A stretch of 64,000 nucleotides of DNA from Hyphomicrobium_A sp964493785. GTDB taxonomy: Bacteria > Pseudomonadota > Alphaproteobacteria > Rhizobiales > Hyphomicrobiaceae. The translations under genes were made by a program, and so were the position numbers. The notes below the pieces were generated by a model. The model made no database searches, was not told the origin of the DNA, and was given only the letters and a program-made list of their open reading frames with translations. Shown here piece after piece: positions 45,336 through 54,417 of the stretch. Each line of letters starts with the position of its first letter. Within the stretch, counting starts at the first letter, position 1. The stretch covers positions 1 through 64,000 of the forward strand of contig CAZBPM010000014.1 in NCBI GenBank assembly GCA_964493785.1, in the 5' to 3' direction.

Positions 45336-45709
45336 GATGGGTTACTCCGGGTGGGGCCCGACTGCAGGGCAGTTTCGATGCACTCAAGAAGCTCGCTCTC
45401 GTCGAATGGCTTGGTCAGGTAGCCAACGACGCCCGACTGAATTGCACGCTCGCGGAGGCGCGCGCACGGGTAGGCCGTGATGAGAATGGTCGGGATGCGC
45501 AGACCGCTGCCGACCAATTTTTCGTGCAGCTCGATACCGGTCATGCCGGGCATCTGCACGTCGGCGATAAGGAAGCTCGTTTCCTTAACGTCTGCAGAGT
45601 TCAAGAAGTCGGTGGCGCACGGAAATGCCTTGGGCGCATATCCCACCGAGCGCATCAGGTTCGCTGTCGCGTCCCGCACCGACTCGTCATCATCTACGAT
45701 CGAAATCAT
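45332..45709 (-). CDS. Single-domain response regulator (receiver only)
   Basis: The predicted 125-residue protein is a receiver domain: MISIVDDDESVRDATANLMR at the start, phosphoacceptor Asp in LIADVQMPGMTG near 51, and conserved Thr/Lys in LITAYP and YLTKPF. There is no output domain. It is coupled by a 4-base overlap to the LysR gene downstream. It is close to the FixJ/PAS-kinase pair. An upstream start at 45745 adds 12 residues. Confidence 0.88.
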   Translation of the reverse strand: MISIVDDDESVRDATANLMRSVGYAPKAFPCATDFLNSADVKETSFLIADVQMPGMTGIELHEKLVGSGLRIPTILITAYPCARLRERAIQSGVVGYLTKPFDESELLECIETALQSGPTRSNPS

Positions 45710-45855
45710 GACCTGTCGTCCGTCTCGGCCTCGGTTCATGCCCAAACCTAAAATGCTCGCCAGTGCGGCGACATTGCACGTGCGGAGCCCGTCCCCACCT
45801 GTTCGGAAGAGTGGACTAGCCCTTGGCGGCAGACGACTATGCGTAGGTATAGTTG

Positions 45856-46491
45856 CTAGGGCTTGGAGGCGGGCGCGGGGGCGAGTCCCAGCCGGTCCGC
45901 CATTCGGACCAGGTCGGCCAGCGACTTGGCGCCCATCTTGTGCATGACATTGCCGCGGTGGACCTTGACGGTGATCTCACTCAGGTCGAGATCGCCGGCA
46001 ATCTGCTTGTTCATGCGGCCGGTGACGACGTGGGCCATCACCTCCCGCTCGCGGGCGGTAAGCGAGGTGAAGCTTTCCTGGAGGCCGGCGATGCCGGCGG
46101 CATTCTCGCGGCGCCTGCGGTCCTGCTGGATTCCCGTCTGGACGGCGTCGAGCAGTTCCTGCTCACGGAACGGCTTGGTGAGAAATTCGATCGCGCCGGC
46201 CTTGATGGCCCGCACGGTCATGGGGATGTCGCCGTGACCGCTGATGAAGATAATCGGGAGGTCTACGCCGGATTTGTTCAGCTCAGCCTGGAAGTCGAGG
46301 CCGCTGACGCCGGGCAGGCGCACATCGAGCACTATGCAGCCCGGCGCGTCGGGCCGCGTTGCTGTTAGGAAGTCGCGTGTCGATGCGAAGGTTCGGACGT
46401 CGAGCCCGACAGTGGCGAGCAGACTGCGCAGGGACTCTCTGATCGATTCGTCGTCGTCGATGACGTAGACGACAGCCTTGTCCTCGCTCAT
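45856..46491 (-). CDS. FixJ-family response regulator (receiver + LuxR HTH)
   Basis: This 211-residue protein has a receiver domain (about 7-120, Asp in CIVLDVRLPGVSG near 56, Lys in FLTKPFREQELLDAV) and a C-terminal LuxR-type HTH (about 142-205: LTAREREVMAHVVTGRMNKQIAGDLDLSEITVKVHRGNVMHKM). It starts 5 bases after the histidine kinase stop, so the two are one operon and probably cognate. Confidence 0.94.
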   Translation of the reverse strand: MSEDKAVVYVIDDDESIRESLRSLLATVGLDVRTFASTRDFLTATRPDAPGCIVLDVRLPGVSGLDFQAELNKSGVDLPIIFISGHGDIPMTVRAIKAGAIEFLTKPFREQELLDAVQTGIQQDRRRRENAAGIAGLQESFTSLTAREREVMAHVVTGRMNKQIAGDLDLSEITVKVHRGNVMHKMGAKSLADLVRMADRLGLAPAPASKP

Positions 46492-46496
46492 TGGGC

Positions 46497-48305
46497 TCAG
46501 CTCGCGTTGGCGTCGATGCTTGGAAGCGTGAAATTAAACACGGCGCCTTTCGGCTCGCCGCGCTCGGCCCATAACCGGCCGTCGTGGGCCTCGATGATAG
46601 ACCTGCATATGGCAAGGCCCATGCCGATGCCACTCGTTTTCGTCGTGTAGAAGGCGTCGAACACCCGCGATAGCTGCTCGTCGTCGAGGCCTGGACCGCT
46701 GTCGCGGACGCTGACGACGACAGTACCCGAACCGTCCCGGCTCGCAGAGACGCGCACCTCGCGATGGCCGTTGCCCTCGCTCTGCATGGCTTCCAGCGCG
46801 TTCGCGATCAGGTTGAGCAGCACCTGCTGTATCTGCACCCGGTCGGCGGAGACGGGCGGGAGGTTGCGGCTCAGGGCGACATGAACCTCGGCACGGCTTC
46901 TGTCAGCCTCGCCGCGGGCAAGCGCCAAGACCTCCTCGATCGCCTCGTTGATGTCGATGCGGTCGCTTCGGGGCGGCTGCTTCATGGCCATGGCGCGGAT
47001 GCGGGAAATCACGTCACTCGCCCGGTGGCCGTCGCGTGATATCCGCGACAGCGATTGTCGTACCTCGTCCATGTTGCCGGCCGTCAGCCAGCGGGACGCG
47101 GCTCCCGCGCTCGCGACGATGGCGGCGATCGGCTGGCTGACCTCATGGGCGATGGATGCGGTCATCTCGCCCAATGTGCTGACACGGTTGGCGTGTGCGA
47201 GATTCTGCTGCGCCTGCCGGAGGTCGTCCTCGGCACGGCGCGCTGCGGTGACGTCCATGACGGCGCCGACGAACTCGGTCTTTCCTGCGTCACCAGGCTC
47301 GGCGTGGGCCACGACGCTGACGAATTTAATGCGACCGTCCGGCATGAGCAGGCGGTGTTTCGCTGCCCATTTCGTCGGGCCGTCTCCGGCGGTATTCAGG
47401 AGTTGTCCGACCTTCTCGCGATCCGCCGGATGCGTGCGTTCCAACACCATGGCGGCGGTCGGCTTCAGCGCCGGGTCGTATTCAAAGATGCGATAGGTCT
47501 CGGCCGACCAGAGGATCTCGTCTTTTGCCGGCTCCCAGCCGAAGCTGCCGGTGAGGCTGAGCTGCTGCGCCTGGGCGAGATGCGCCTCGCTGCGGCGAAG
47601 TGCATTTTCCGCGCGGCGACGCTCGCTGACGTCGTTGTTGGTCTCCAGCACAGCCACCGGCACGCCGCGCTCGTCGCGTTGCAGCGACCAGCGGCTCGCC
47701 ACTGTCACGCGGGTACCGTCGCGTTTGACGTGAGTGAGCTCTCCCTCCCACTTTCCGGTCGCATGCAGGAGGGCGTTCAGCTGCGGCAGCGGGAGGGGAA
47801 AACTTGTTTGCAGCAGCGCGTGGGGAGTGGTGCCCTTTGCTTCATCCGCGCTCCAGCCGTAAAGCTGCTCGGCGCCGCGGTTCCAATAGCCGATGACGTC
47901 GTTCAGGCTTCGCACGATGATTGCGTCGTGCGTGACATCGAGGAGATTTGCCTGCTCCCTGAGCGATTGCTCAGCTTCCTTGTTCTGCACGACGAGGATT
48001 GACGTGATCCCGATTGCCGCAAGGCTGACGAGGCATCGCGCGAAGGCGGTATTTTCGAGCGCGAGACCGTGCGACAGCAGGAACGCAAGGACGGTCAAGC
48101 CGGCGCAGCCCATGGCGACGAGGATCAACTGGGCGCGACTGCAGACGTTGGCGGCGATGAGGATGACGAGCACATAGAGGACGGCGACCGCCATGCCGAG
48201 CGGCGTGAAAGCGTCGAGGGCAAATATTGCGGCCGCCAACGCTGCGGCCGCAGAGAGTGTGACCCAGGGATGCTCGGTCCTATGTTTGGCAGGGCGCTGC
48301 AGCAC
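46497..48305 (-). CDS. Membrane PAS-PAS sensor histidine kinase
   Basis: The 602-residue kinase has four to five N-terminal membrane helices (about 17-110, a MASE-like sensor without known ligand), two PAS domains (about 118-235 and 246-357), a HisKA domain with His in IAHEVSQPIAAIV near 385, and an HATPase domain (NLIANALEAMQ, DSGPGLDD, GIGMGLAICRSIIEAH, ending near 600). It starts with GTG at 48305. It is followed at once by the FixJ-type regulator gene. The layout resembles FixL-FixJ, but no haem PAS can be claimed. Confidence 0.93.
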   Translation of the reverse strand: MLQRPAKHRTEHPWVTLSAAAALAAAIFALDAFTPLGMAVAVLYVLVILIAANVCSRAQLILVAMGCAGLTVLAFLLSHGLALENTAFARCLVSLAAIGITSILVVQNKEAEQSLREQANLLDVTHDAIIVRSLNDVIGYWNRGAEQLYGWSADEAKGTTPHALLQTSFPLPLPQLNALLHATGKWEGELTHVKRDGTRVTVASRWSLQRDERGVPVAVLETNNDVSERRRAENALRRSEAHLAQAQQLSLTGSFGWEPAKDEILWSAETYRIFEYDPALKPTAAMVLERTHPADREKVGQLLNTAGDGPTKWAAKHRLLMPDGRIKFVSVVAHAEPGDAGKTEFVGAVMDVTAARRAEDDLRQAQQNLAHANRVSTLGEMTASIAHEVSQPIAAIVASAGAASRWLTAGNMDEVRQSLSRISRDGHRASDVISRIRAMAMKQPPRSDRIDINEAIEEVLALARGEADRSRAEVHVALSRNLPPVSADRVQIQQVLLNLIANALEAMQSEGNGHREVRVSASRDGSGTVVVSVRDSGPGLDDEQLSRVFDAFYTTKTSGIGMGLAICRSIIEAHDGRLWAERGEPKGAVFNFTLPSIDANAS

Positions 48306-48514
48306 GATAGCTATTCTGTCGCGTGATTATTCGGTCGCCCACACTATGCCCTCCGGCGTCTTACGGCGCAGTTTCATTTCGAGCGTAGTCTAAACCTCTC
48401 GCCGACACCCTGCGGGGAGACGGCTGCCGGCGAATTGGACACGGCATGTAGCGACGTGCCGTCGCAGGGGCTGTGATCGCATCGCCGCACCCGTCCTTTT
48501 TACGAAAACTTTGG

Positions 48515-48539
48515 GGAACGGGTGGGCGCGTACGTCGTT
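48515..48539 (+). promoter_or_regulatory. EcfG-type promoter before the receiver gene
   Basis: GGAAC (48515-48519), 16 bases, then CGTT (48536-48539). This is an exact match to the EcfG consensus. Transcription would start about 8 bases later, close to or at the ATG at 48549, giving a nearly leaderless message. This is less certain than the sodB site because such a short leader is unusual. Confidence 0.45.
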
Positions 48540-48548
48540 CAGGGTCCC

Positions 48549-48950
48549 ATGAACCATAGCTCTCAAGTTGCAGCGTCAGTGCTTGTGGTCGAGGATGAAC
48601 CTCTCGTCCGCCTGTACGTCTCCGATATTCTGGGCCAGTCGGGATTCAATGTTCTGGCTGCGTCGACCGGCGAAGAGGCCCTGTCTCGCTTAGCGGAGGG
48701 CGGCCTATGCGCCATCGTCAGCGACGTCGCGATGCCGGGCAATATCGATGGCTTCGAATTGGCGCGGCGCGTGCGAGAGGAATCTCCACGTACTGGCGTG
48801 GTGCTACTCTCCGGCGTTACGGAGCCGGAGGATGAGCATCTGCCGTTCGGCGTGCGCTTCATATCGAAGCCCGTGAAAGCGTCGACGCTGCTCCGCCTCG
48901 TGCGGGAGGTGGCCGACCCGCGGGCCCGCCTGCCGGTGCCAGCCGCCTAG
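48549..48950 (+). CDS. Single-domain response regulator (receiver only)
   Basis: The product has 133 residues: receiver domain with ASVLVVEDEPLVRLYVSDIL near the start, Asp in AIVSDVAMPGNIDG near 60 and VRFISKPVKASTLLRLV near the end. It has no output domain. It is divergent from the histidine kinase operon. A GTG at 48522 would add 9 residues, but an EcfG-type promoter overlaps that region, so 48549 is taken. Confidence 0.88.
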   Translation: MNHSSQVAASVLVVEDEPLVRLYVSDILGQSGFNVLAASTGEEALSRLAEGGLCAIVSDVAMPGNIDGFELARRVREESPRTGVVLLSGVTEPEDEHLPFGVRFISKPVKASTLLRLVREVADPRARLPVPAA

Positions 48951-49056
48951 TCGGCGGCAGCCTTAAACCGAACTTTACTGGCCAATGTGAGTTTAGTAGG
49001 CGCGTGGCCGGTTCCTAGGCTGCGCCTACAGAGGCGCATACAAGGACCGGCGCCCC

Positions 49057-50982
49057 ATGGCCCGCAAATCGCCGGCGTCGAAATCGCCTCGCTCCATGCC
49101 CCTTGCCGCGAGCGCGGGGCGAGCGGCTTCACGATCTGCTAGGGCTCTCCCCGAATTCGTACCACCACAGCTCGCCACGCTCGTATCGGAGCCGCCCGAA
49201 GGAACCGAGTGGCTGCACGAGATCAAATACGATGGATACCGCGCACTCGCTGCCGTGGCCGGTGGCCACTGCCGGGTCTACACGCGATCGGGGCAGGACT
49301 GGACGAAGAAGTTCTCCGCGATCGCCGAAGCAGTAGGCCGCCTGAAGATAGAAAGCGCTCTGCTCGATGGCGAGATCGTGGCGCTCGACGAGCATGGCCG
49401 CTCAAGCTTCCAACTGCTGCAGAGCAGTCTCAAGGACGGCCTGGCGCCGCTCACCTATTACGTGTTCGACATCCTCGAATTCGACGGCAAGGATTTGCGT
49501 CAAGAGCCCTTGGTCGAGCGCAAGAAGGTACTGCGCAAAGCCTTGAAGGGCGCGCCCAAAGCGATCCAGTTCAGCGATGACGTTGCGGGCCATGGCGCGC
49601 GGGTGCTCGAACATGCGTGCCGCATGGGGCTGGAAGGCATCGTCTCGAAAGAGGCCGACAAGCCGTACCTGTCGCGACGGACGCGCTCGTGGGTGAAGTC
49701 CAAATGCACAGGAAACGAGGAATTCGTCATCGGCGGATATCGGCCATCCGACAAGAACGGCCGCTCGTTTGCATCACTGCTCGTCGGCGAGTTCGTCGGT
49801 GACAAGCTGCATTATCGCGGCCGCGTCGGCACCGGTTTCGATGGCGCGATGATGGACGACCTCGGCGCGCGATTTGCGAAGCTCGCGCGCAAGACGTCGC
49901 CGTTCGTCGATGTGCCACGCGCGATCAGCCGCGATGCACGTTGGGTGGAACCAAAGCTGGTGGCCCAGGTCGCATTCACGGAACGCACGACCGACGGCAT
50001 CCTGCGGCATCCGGCATTCTTGGGATTGAGGGGCGACAAAGCGGCGGAGGACGTGCAAGCGCAGGCGGTGACGATCATGGGCAATAGCGCAGATCCCGAC
50101 GAGGTCGCGGGCGTTCGGTTGTCGAACCCCGAGCGTATTCTGTTCAGCGGATCGGGGCTGACAAAGCTCGATCTGGCGCGATATTTTCTCGCCGTTAGCA
50201 GCCGTATGCTGCCCTATGCCGGCGACCGGCCGATCAGCCTGGTGCGCTGCCCGAATGGCGACAGCGGCGAGCGCTTTTTCCAGAAGCACCATAAAAAGGG
50301 AATGCCGGAGGCGCTGAAGGGCGTCGAGATCGTCGAGAACGACGGCGACAAGGCCGATTACCTGATGGTGGACGATGCGGCGGGGCTGGTCTCCGTGGCG
50401 CAGATCGCGGGGCTAGAGGTTCATCCGTGGGGCGCGCGCGTTGGCAACCTGGAGCATCCAGAACGGCTCATCTTCGATCTCGATCCCGACACGAGCCTCA
50501 TGTTCGCGGATGTGCGCGAGGCGGCGCGCGACGTGCGCAAACTGTTGCAGACAGCAGGACTGGAGAGCTTCGCGCTGGTGACCGGCGGCAAGGGCATTCA
50601 CGTGATTGCGCCGCTCGCTGCGAAGCAGGACTGGGAGACCGTCAAGGGCTTCGCACGTGGGGTCGCGGAGAAGCTCGCGGAGACTGAACCCGAGCGGTTC
50701 GTCGCCACCATGTCTAAGGCGAAGCGGCGCGGCCGCATTTTCATCGACTGGCTGCGCAACGAGCGCGGGTCGACCGCTATCGCCCCTTATTCGCCGCGCG
50801 CCAAGCCAGAGGCGAGCGTGGCGGCGCCGGTGACGTGGGCGGAACTGTCGCGCATCGACGCGGCGAACGTGTTCACGATCCCGGTCATGCTGCAGCGGAT
50901 CAAGCGTAAGACAGATCCATGGGCGGACTACCAAGGCACGCGCCAGAAGATCTCACGCGAGGCGCTGCGCTTCTTCCTGTGA
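49057..50982 (+). CDS. ligD: DNA ligase D, ligase-polymerase form without phosphoesterase domain
   Basis: The 641-residue product has an N-terminal ATP-dependent ligase domain with catalytic Lys in HEIKYDGYRAL near residue 57 and GLEGIVSKEADKPY and SWVKSKC motifs (about 40-240). An OB-fold region follows, then a C-terminal primase-polymerase domain (about 350-641) with LIFDLDPDTS near 473 and VTGGKGIHVIAPL near 508. The usual 3'-phosphoesterase domain is absent. LigD joins double-strand breaks with Ku; no ku gene is in the window. Its last 30 bases overlap the convergent GT2 gene. Confidence 0.95.
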   Translation: MARKSPASKSPRSMPLAASAGRAASRSARALPEFVPPQLATLVSEPPEGTEWLHEIKYDGYRALAAVAGGHCRVYTRSGQDWTKKFSAIAEAVGRLKIESALLDGEIVALDEHGRSSFQLLQSSLKDGLAPLTYYVFDILEFDGKDLRQEPLVERKKVLRKALKGAPKAIQFSDDVAGHGARVLEHACRMGLEGIVSKEADKPYLSRRTRSWVKSKCTGNEEFVIGGYRPSDKNGRSFASLLVGEFVGDKLHYRGRVGTGFDGAMMDDLGARFAKLARKTSPFVDVPRAISRDARWVEPKLVAQVAFTERTTDGILRHPAFLGLRGDKAAEDVQAQAVTIMGNSADPDEVAGVRLSNPERILFSGSGLTKLDLARYFLAVSSRMLPYAGDRPISLVRCPNGDSGERFFQKHHKKGMPEALKGVEIVENDGDKADYLMVDDAAGLVSVAQIAGLEVHPWGARVGNLEHPERLIFDLDPDTSLMFADVREAARDVRKLLQTAGLESFALVTGGKGIHVIAPLAAKQDWETVKGFARGVAEKLAETEPERFVATMSKAKRRGRIFIDWLRNERGSTAIAPYSPRAKPEASVAAPVTWAELSRIDAANVFTIPVMLQRIKRKTDPWADYQGTRQKISREALRFFL

Positions 50983-52557
50983 CGTGCGACCGCCAAATCC
51001 CGCTGCCGACGCGGGGGCGCGGCCGCCGGTATGCTCGGTCTTTTCCCAATGGAATGGTGCAGTGATCAACTGCCACAGGGCACGGTAGGCCGCGAAAGAT
51101 ATCGCAAGCCAGTAGAACGGCATCATCAGTGCGTTGGCCGCGAGGCCGGGTCGGTCGCGACGCGCGGCCGCCATGGTGCCTAGGGCGATCGCGCTTGCGT
51201 AGCCTGCGATGAGATTGATCAGCCCGATGGCCAACAACCATTGGCCGAAAGCGCCGTCCGGCAGGGCCAGGATGCGGCCGTTCCACGCGTCGGCGACTAA
51301 GAGAACGTAGAACCAAGGGTGCACGAGCGACGACAGGATCATGCCGGCCATCAGCACCTGGAAGCCGATGAAGCGGCGCGGGCCAAGCTCCTGCCAAAGG
51401 AGACTGGGGCGGCGCATGTGAACAAGGTAGGTCTGCATCCAGCCCTTGAGCCAGCGGGTGCGCTGTCCCTTCCAGACGCGGAACGTCGGCGGCGCCTCCT
51501 CCCACGTGGTCGAGGGCAGAACGCCGACGTGCCAGCCCCGACGCGCGAGCCGGATGCCGAGATCGGCGTCCTCGGTGACGTTGTAGGGGTCCCAGCCGCC
51601 AACAGCGTCGAGCACCTCGCGCGGAAAGTGGTTCGATGTTCCGCCGAGAGGCACCGGGAGCTGCAAACGCTCGAGTGCAGGCAGGATGCAGTCGAAAAGC
51701 ACGGTGTACTCGATGGTGAACTGGCGCGTGAACCAGCTGGCATCCGAGTTGTAGATGTTGAGCTGCGCCTGCAGACAGCCGATGTGGGGGCCGCCGGATC
51801 TTAGTGCCGCGAGCGCACGTCGCAGCTGATCGGGTTCGGGCGCATCCTCGGCGTCGAAGACGACGACGTATTCGCCGGTGGTGAATTGCAGCGCATACTG
51901 GATGGCGCGCGGCTTGGTGCGCGGTGCGCCGTCCGGCACGACAATCAACTGCATATACGGGGCGAGGGACGCGGCCCGCAGTGCGTCACTGGTTTCCCGG
52001 TCGATCTCTTCGACGATCAGCATCACCTCGAGGCGCGAATGCGGATAGTCGAGGGCCTTCAGTGAGGCGAGCAGGTCGCGAACGACGGCCGCCTCGCGGA
52101 ACAAGGGGACCAGCACCGTATAAACCGGCAAGTCGTCTCCATGGGCGATGATGGCGCGCTCGGGTGGAGGGGGCGCGCGAAACTGCCATAGGGCGAAGAC
52201 CCGCAGCGATACGACGCTCAGGAACGGGATGGCCATCAAGGCCAGGAGGGCGACGAGTGTCGTTTCGGGAGCGAGAAGGAGGCCAGCGCAGAGCGCAACG
52301 AGCGCCGCGGCGAGCGCCAGCCGCTGCCAGCGCCAAAGGCCCAACGCGGCCGAAAACTCCGGCGTACGGGACCGCAGGCCGCAAACGGCTTCGGTAAGAT
52401 GGCGGTCGCCAGACCGTCCCGGCGCCCCCAAATCGCACGCAATTACTGGATCGTACGGGTCGGCAGGCGGTGCCGACTGGACTTCAAAAGCACTCTCCAC
52501 ACAGCCCCTCCCCCCGGCGGGCGACGATGATCTTGCCATAGTGTTGAGTTTCACCAT
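50953..52557 (-). CDS. Membrane glycosyltransferase family 2
   Basis: This 534-residue protein has N-terminal membrane helices (about 78-120), a GT2 catalytic domain (about 145-400: VPLFREAAVVRDLLASLKAL, VFDAEDAPEPDQLRR, LGGTSNHFPREVLDAVGGWD, VTEDADLGIRL, QRTRWLKGWMQTYL) and C-terminal helices (about 400-505). The DAED, TEDAD and QxxRW motifs are those of processive beta-glycosyltransferases that make exopolysaccharide. The polymer is unknown. No bcs genes are nearby. The N-terminal 60 residues are poorly conserved, so the start is uncertain. Confidence 0.9.
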   Translation of the reverse strand: MVKLNTMARSSSPAGGRGCVESAFEVQSAPPADPYDPVIACDLGAPGRSGDRHLTEAVCGLRSRTPEFSAALGLWRWQRLALAAALVALCAGLLLAPETTLVALLALMAIPFLSVVSLRVFALWQFRAPPPPERAIIAHGDDLPVYTVLVPLFREAAVVRDLLASLKALDYPHSRLEVMLIVEEIDRETSDALRAASLAPYMQLIVVPDGAPRTKPRAIQYALQFTTGEYVVVFDAEDAPEPDQLRRALAALRSGGPHIGCLQAQLNIYNSDASWFTRQFTIEYTVLFDCILPALERLQLPVPLGGTSNHFPREVLDAVGGWDPYNVTEDADLGIRLARRGWHVGVLPSTTWEEAPPTFRVWKGQRTRWLKGWMQTYLVHMRRPSLLWQELGPRRFIGFQVLMAGMILSSLVHPWFYVLLVADAWNGRILALPDGAFGQWLLAIGLINLIAGYASAIALGTMAAARRDRPGLAANALMMPFYWLAISFAAYRALWQLITAPFHWEKTEHTGGRAPASAAGFGGRTSQEEAQRLA

Positions 52558-52599
52558 AGTGGCGACGTTCGGCTCACCGCTTCGCGGATTCGATCCACC

Positions 52600-53475
52600 A
52601 TGCGCCTCAAAATCGCGACCCTAAGGGTCTCCTCGTCCCTGGGCAGGCTGGCAGCCGCCCTGGTCGTTCTGCTCGCCGTTCTGGCCGTGGCACCGGCGCT
52701 TCCGCTCGCCCAGGAGCGCGGGGAGGAGGACGTGCCGACGCAGGCGCAGGCCGACGCCGATGAGCCGTCCAAGCGCGTCGTCGTCCGTTTCCTGACCGAG
52801 GCCGATTTTCCGCCCTTCAACTTCTACGACGAGGATGGAACGCTGGTTGGCCTCAACGTTGATTTGGCCCGCGCCATCTGCATGGAGCTCAACACCGCGT
52901 GCGATATCAAAGTCCGGCCGTGGGGTGAGCTGCTTTTGGCGCTGCGGCGCGGAGAGGCCGATGCCGTCATAGCTGCACACGCAGTGACGCCGCAGTCGTT
53001 GACCGAAGTCGATTTCACGGACAGGTATTTCCAGACGCCGGGCCGCTTTGCTGCACGCCGCGGCGGGGAGCAGGTCGAGATCACGCCCGAGACTTTGGAG
53101 AGCAAGCGCATCGGCGTTGCAAAGAACTCGCCGCACGAAGCGTTCGTGCGCACATTCTTCCGCTCCAGCGCGATACAGACATTCGAGAGTCCGGATCTTG
53201 CACGCGATGCCCTCATCCAGGGGCAGGTCGATTACATATTCGACGATGGCATCGGCCTGATCTTCTGGCTGCATGGCACAGCGTCGAAGCGCTGCTGCGA
53301 GCTGAAGGGCGGGGCTTATCTCGAACCGAAATACTTCGGGGACGGCATCGCCATCGCCGTGCCGAAGACGGACTCGCAGATCCGAATGCTGCTCAACGGC
53401 GCATTGGCAAAGCTTCGCTCGAACGGGCGCCTCGATGAGCTGGTCGAGCGCTATTTCCCCGTCAAAGTCTATTAA
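52600..53475 (+). CDS. Periplasmic substrate-binding protein (SBP_bac_3 type)
   Basis: The predicted 291-residue protein has a signal peptide (about 1-38) and a type 3 binding domain: VRFLTEADFPPFNFYDEDGTLVGLNVDLARAICMEL near 63-98, then DAVIAAHAVTPQSLTEVDFTDRYFQ, IGVAKNSPHEAFVRTFF and FGDGIAIAVPKTDSQIRMLLNGAL. These bind amino acids or similar small polar molecules. No permease or ATPase gene is adjacent, so it may be an orphan receptor. It is divergent from the GT2 gene. Confidence 0.88.
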   Translation: MRLKIATLRVSSSLGRLAAALVVLLAVLAVAPALPLAQERGEEDVPTQAQADADEPSKRVVVRFLTEADFPPFNFYDEDGTLVGLNVDLARAICMELNTACDIKVRPWGELLLALRRGEADAVIAAHAVTPQSLTEVDFTDRYFQTPGRFAARRGGEQVEITPETLESKRIGVAKNSPHEAFVRTFFRSSAIQTFESPDLARDALIQGQVDYIFDDGIGLIFWLHGTASKRCCELKGGAYLEPKYFGDGIAIAVPKTDSQIRMLLNGALAKLRSNGRLDELVERYFPVKVY

Positions 53476-53547
53476 TCGGGCAATTCCGCGGGACAGCGTC
53501 ACCATGGCGCCACCCGTTAACCACGATTGATCCGATCCGAGGGGTGA

Positions 53548-53565
53548 TTGTCACAATACTGCAAA
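53548..53565 (+). promoter_or_regulatory. Possible PHO box before plcP
   Basis: TTGTCAC-AATA-CTGCAAA has the layout of a PhoB site (two 7-base repeats, 4-base spacer; consensus CTGTCAT-N4-CTGTCAT), with 5 of 7 and 4 of 7 matches. It lies 61 to 78 bases before the plcP start. A sensible but weak match. Confidence 0.35.
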
Positions 53566-53625
53566 CTGAATCCGGTCATTGGAGCCCATGAATGCTAGGA
53601 GCCCTTGCTGCTCAAAGGGATGGGC

Positions 53626-54417
53626 ATGATCCACTATCGCACGCTTTTCATCTCCGACGTCCATCTCGGGACCAGAGCCTCCCAGGCGGACCTGCTGATC
53701 GACTTCCTGCGCGAGGCTGAAGCCGACACGATCTATCTCGTCGGCGACATCGTCGACTTCTGGCGCATCCGCCGCGGCGCGATCTGGCCGCAAACTCACA
53801 ACGACGTACTGCAGAAACTCTTGCGCAAGGTTCGCAAGGGCACTCGCGTGGTGTTCATCCCGGGCAACCACGACGAAGCGCTGCGCCAATACTGCGGCCA
53901 GCATTTCGGCGGCATCGAGATCGAACACCAGCACGTGCACACCACGGCTGATGGAAAGCGGTACCTCGTCATTCACGGCGACGAGTTCGACGTTGTCGTG
54001 CGTTATGCGCGCTGGCTCGCGTTCCTGGGCGATCGCGGCTACGAGCTGGCCCTGTGGATGAACCATCCGCTGAACTTCATCCGGCGGCGCTTCGGCCTCG
54101 GGTACTGGTCGCTATCGGCGCACCTCAAGCAGCGGGTGAAGACCGCAGTGAACTTCATCGGCGAGTTCGAGAAGTCACTGTCAGACGAAGCACGGCGCAA
54201 CGATGTCGACGGCGTGATCTGCGGCCACATCCATCATGCCGCCTCGCGCCAGATGGACGGCGTGCACTACCTCAACTGCGGCGACTGGGTCGAGAGCTGC
54301 ACGGCGATCGGAGAAAACGCCGACGGCTCGTTCGAGCTGATCCGCTGGCACGATGTCGTCAAAGAGCGCGAGCGCAAGACGGCAACGAAGCTCCTCGAAG
54401 CGCTACAGGTTGCATGA
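53626..54417 (+). CDS. plcP: Metallophosphoesterase, PlcP-type phospholipase C (lipid remodelling)
   Basis: The 263-residue protein has calcineurin-like motifs LFISDVHLGTR (about 7-17), YLVGDIVDFWR (about 38-48), FIPGNHDEALR (about 80-90), YLVIHGDEFD (about 113-122), VICGHIHHAA (about 194-203) and NCGDWVESC (about 215). It is usually annotated as UDP-2,3-diacylglucosamine hydrolase-like. Being coupled to a GT4 glycosyltransferase (4-base overlap) points instead to PlcP, which releases diacylglycerol from phosphatidylcholine under phosphate starvation. ATG at 53626 follows AAAGGGATGGG. Confidence 0.8.
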   Translation: MIHYRTLFISDVHLGTRASQADLLIDFLREAEADTIYLVGDIVDFWRIRRGAIWPQTHNDVLQKLLRKVRKGTRVVFIPGNHDEALRQYCGQHFGGIEIEHQHVHTTADGKRYLVIHGDEFDVVVRYARWLAFLGDRGYELALWMNHPLNFIRRRFGLGYWSLSAHLKQRVKTAVNFIGEFEKSLSDEARRNDVDGVICGHIHHAASRQMDGVHYLNCGDWVESCTAIGENADGSFELIRWHDVVKERERKTATKLLEALQVA

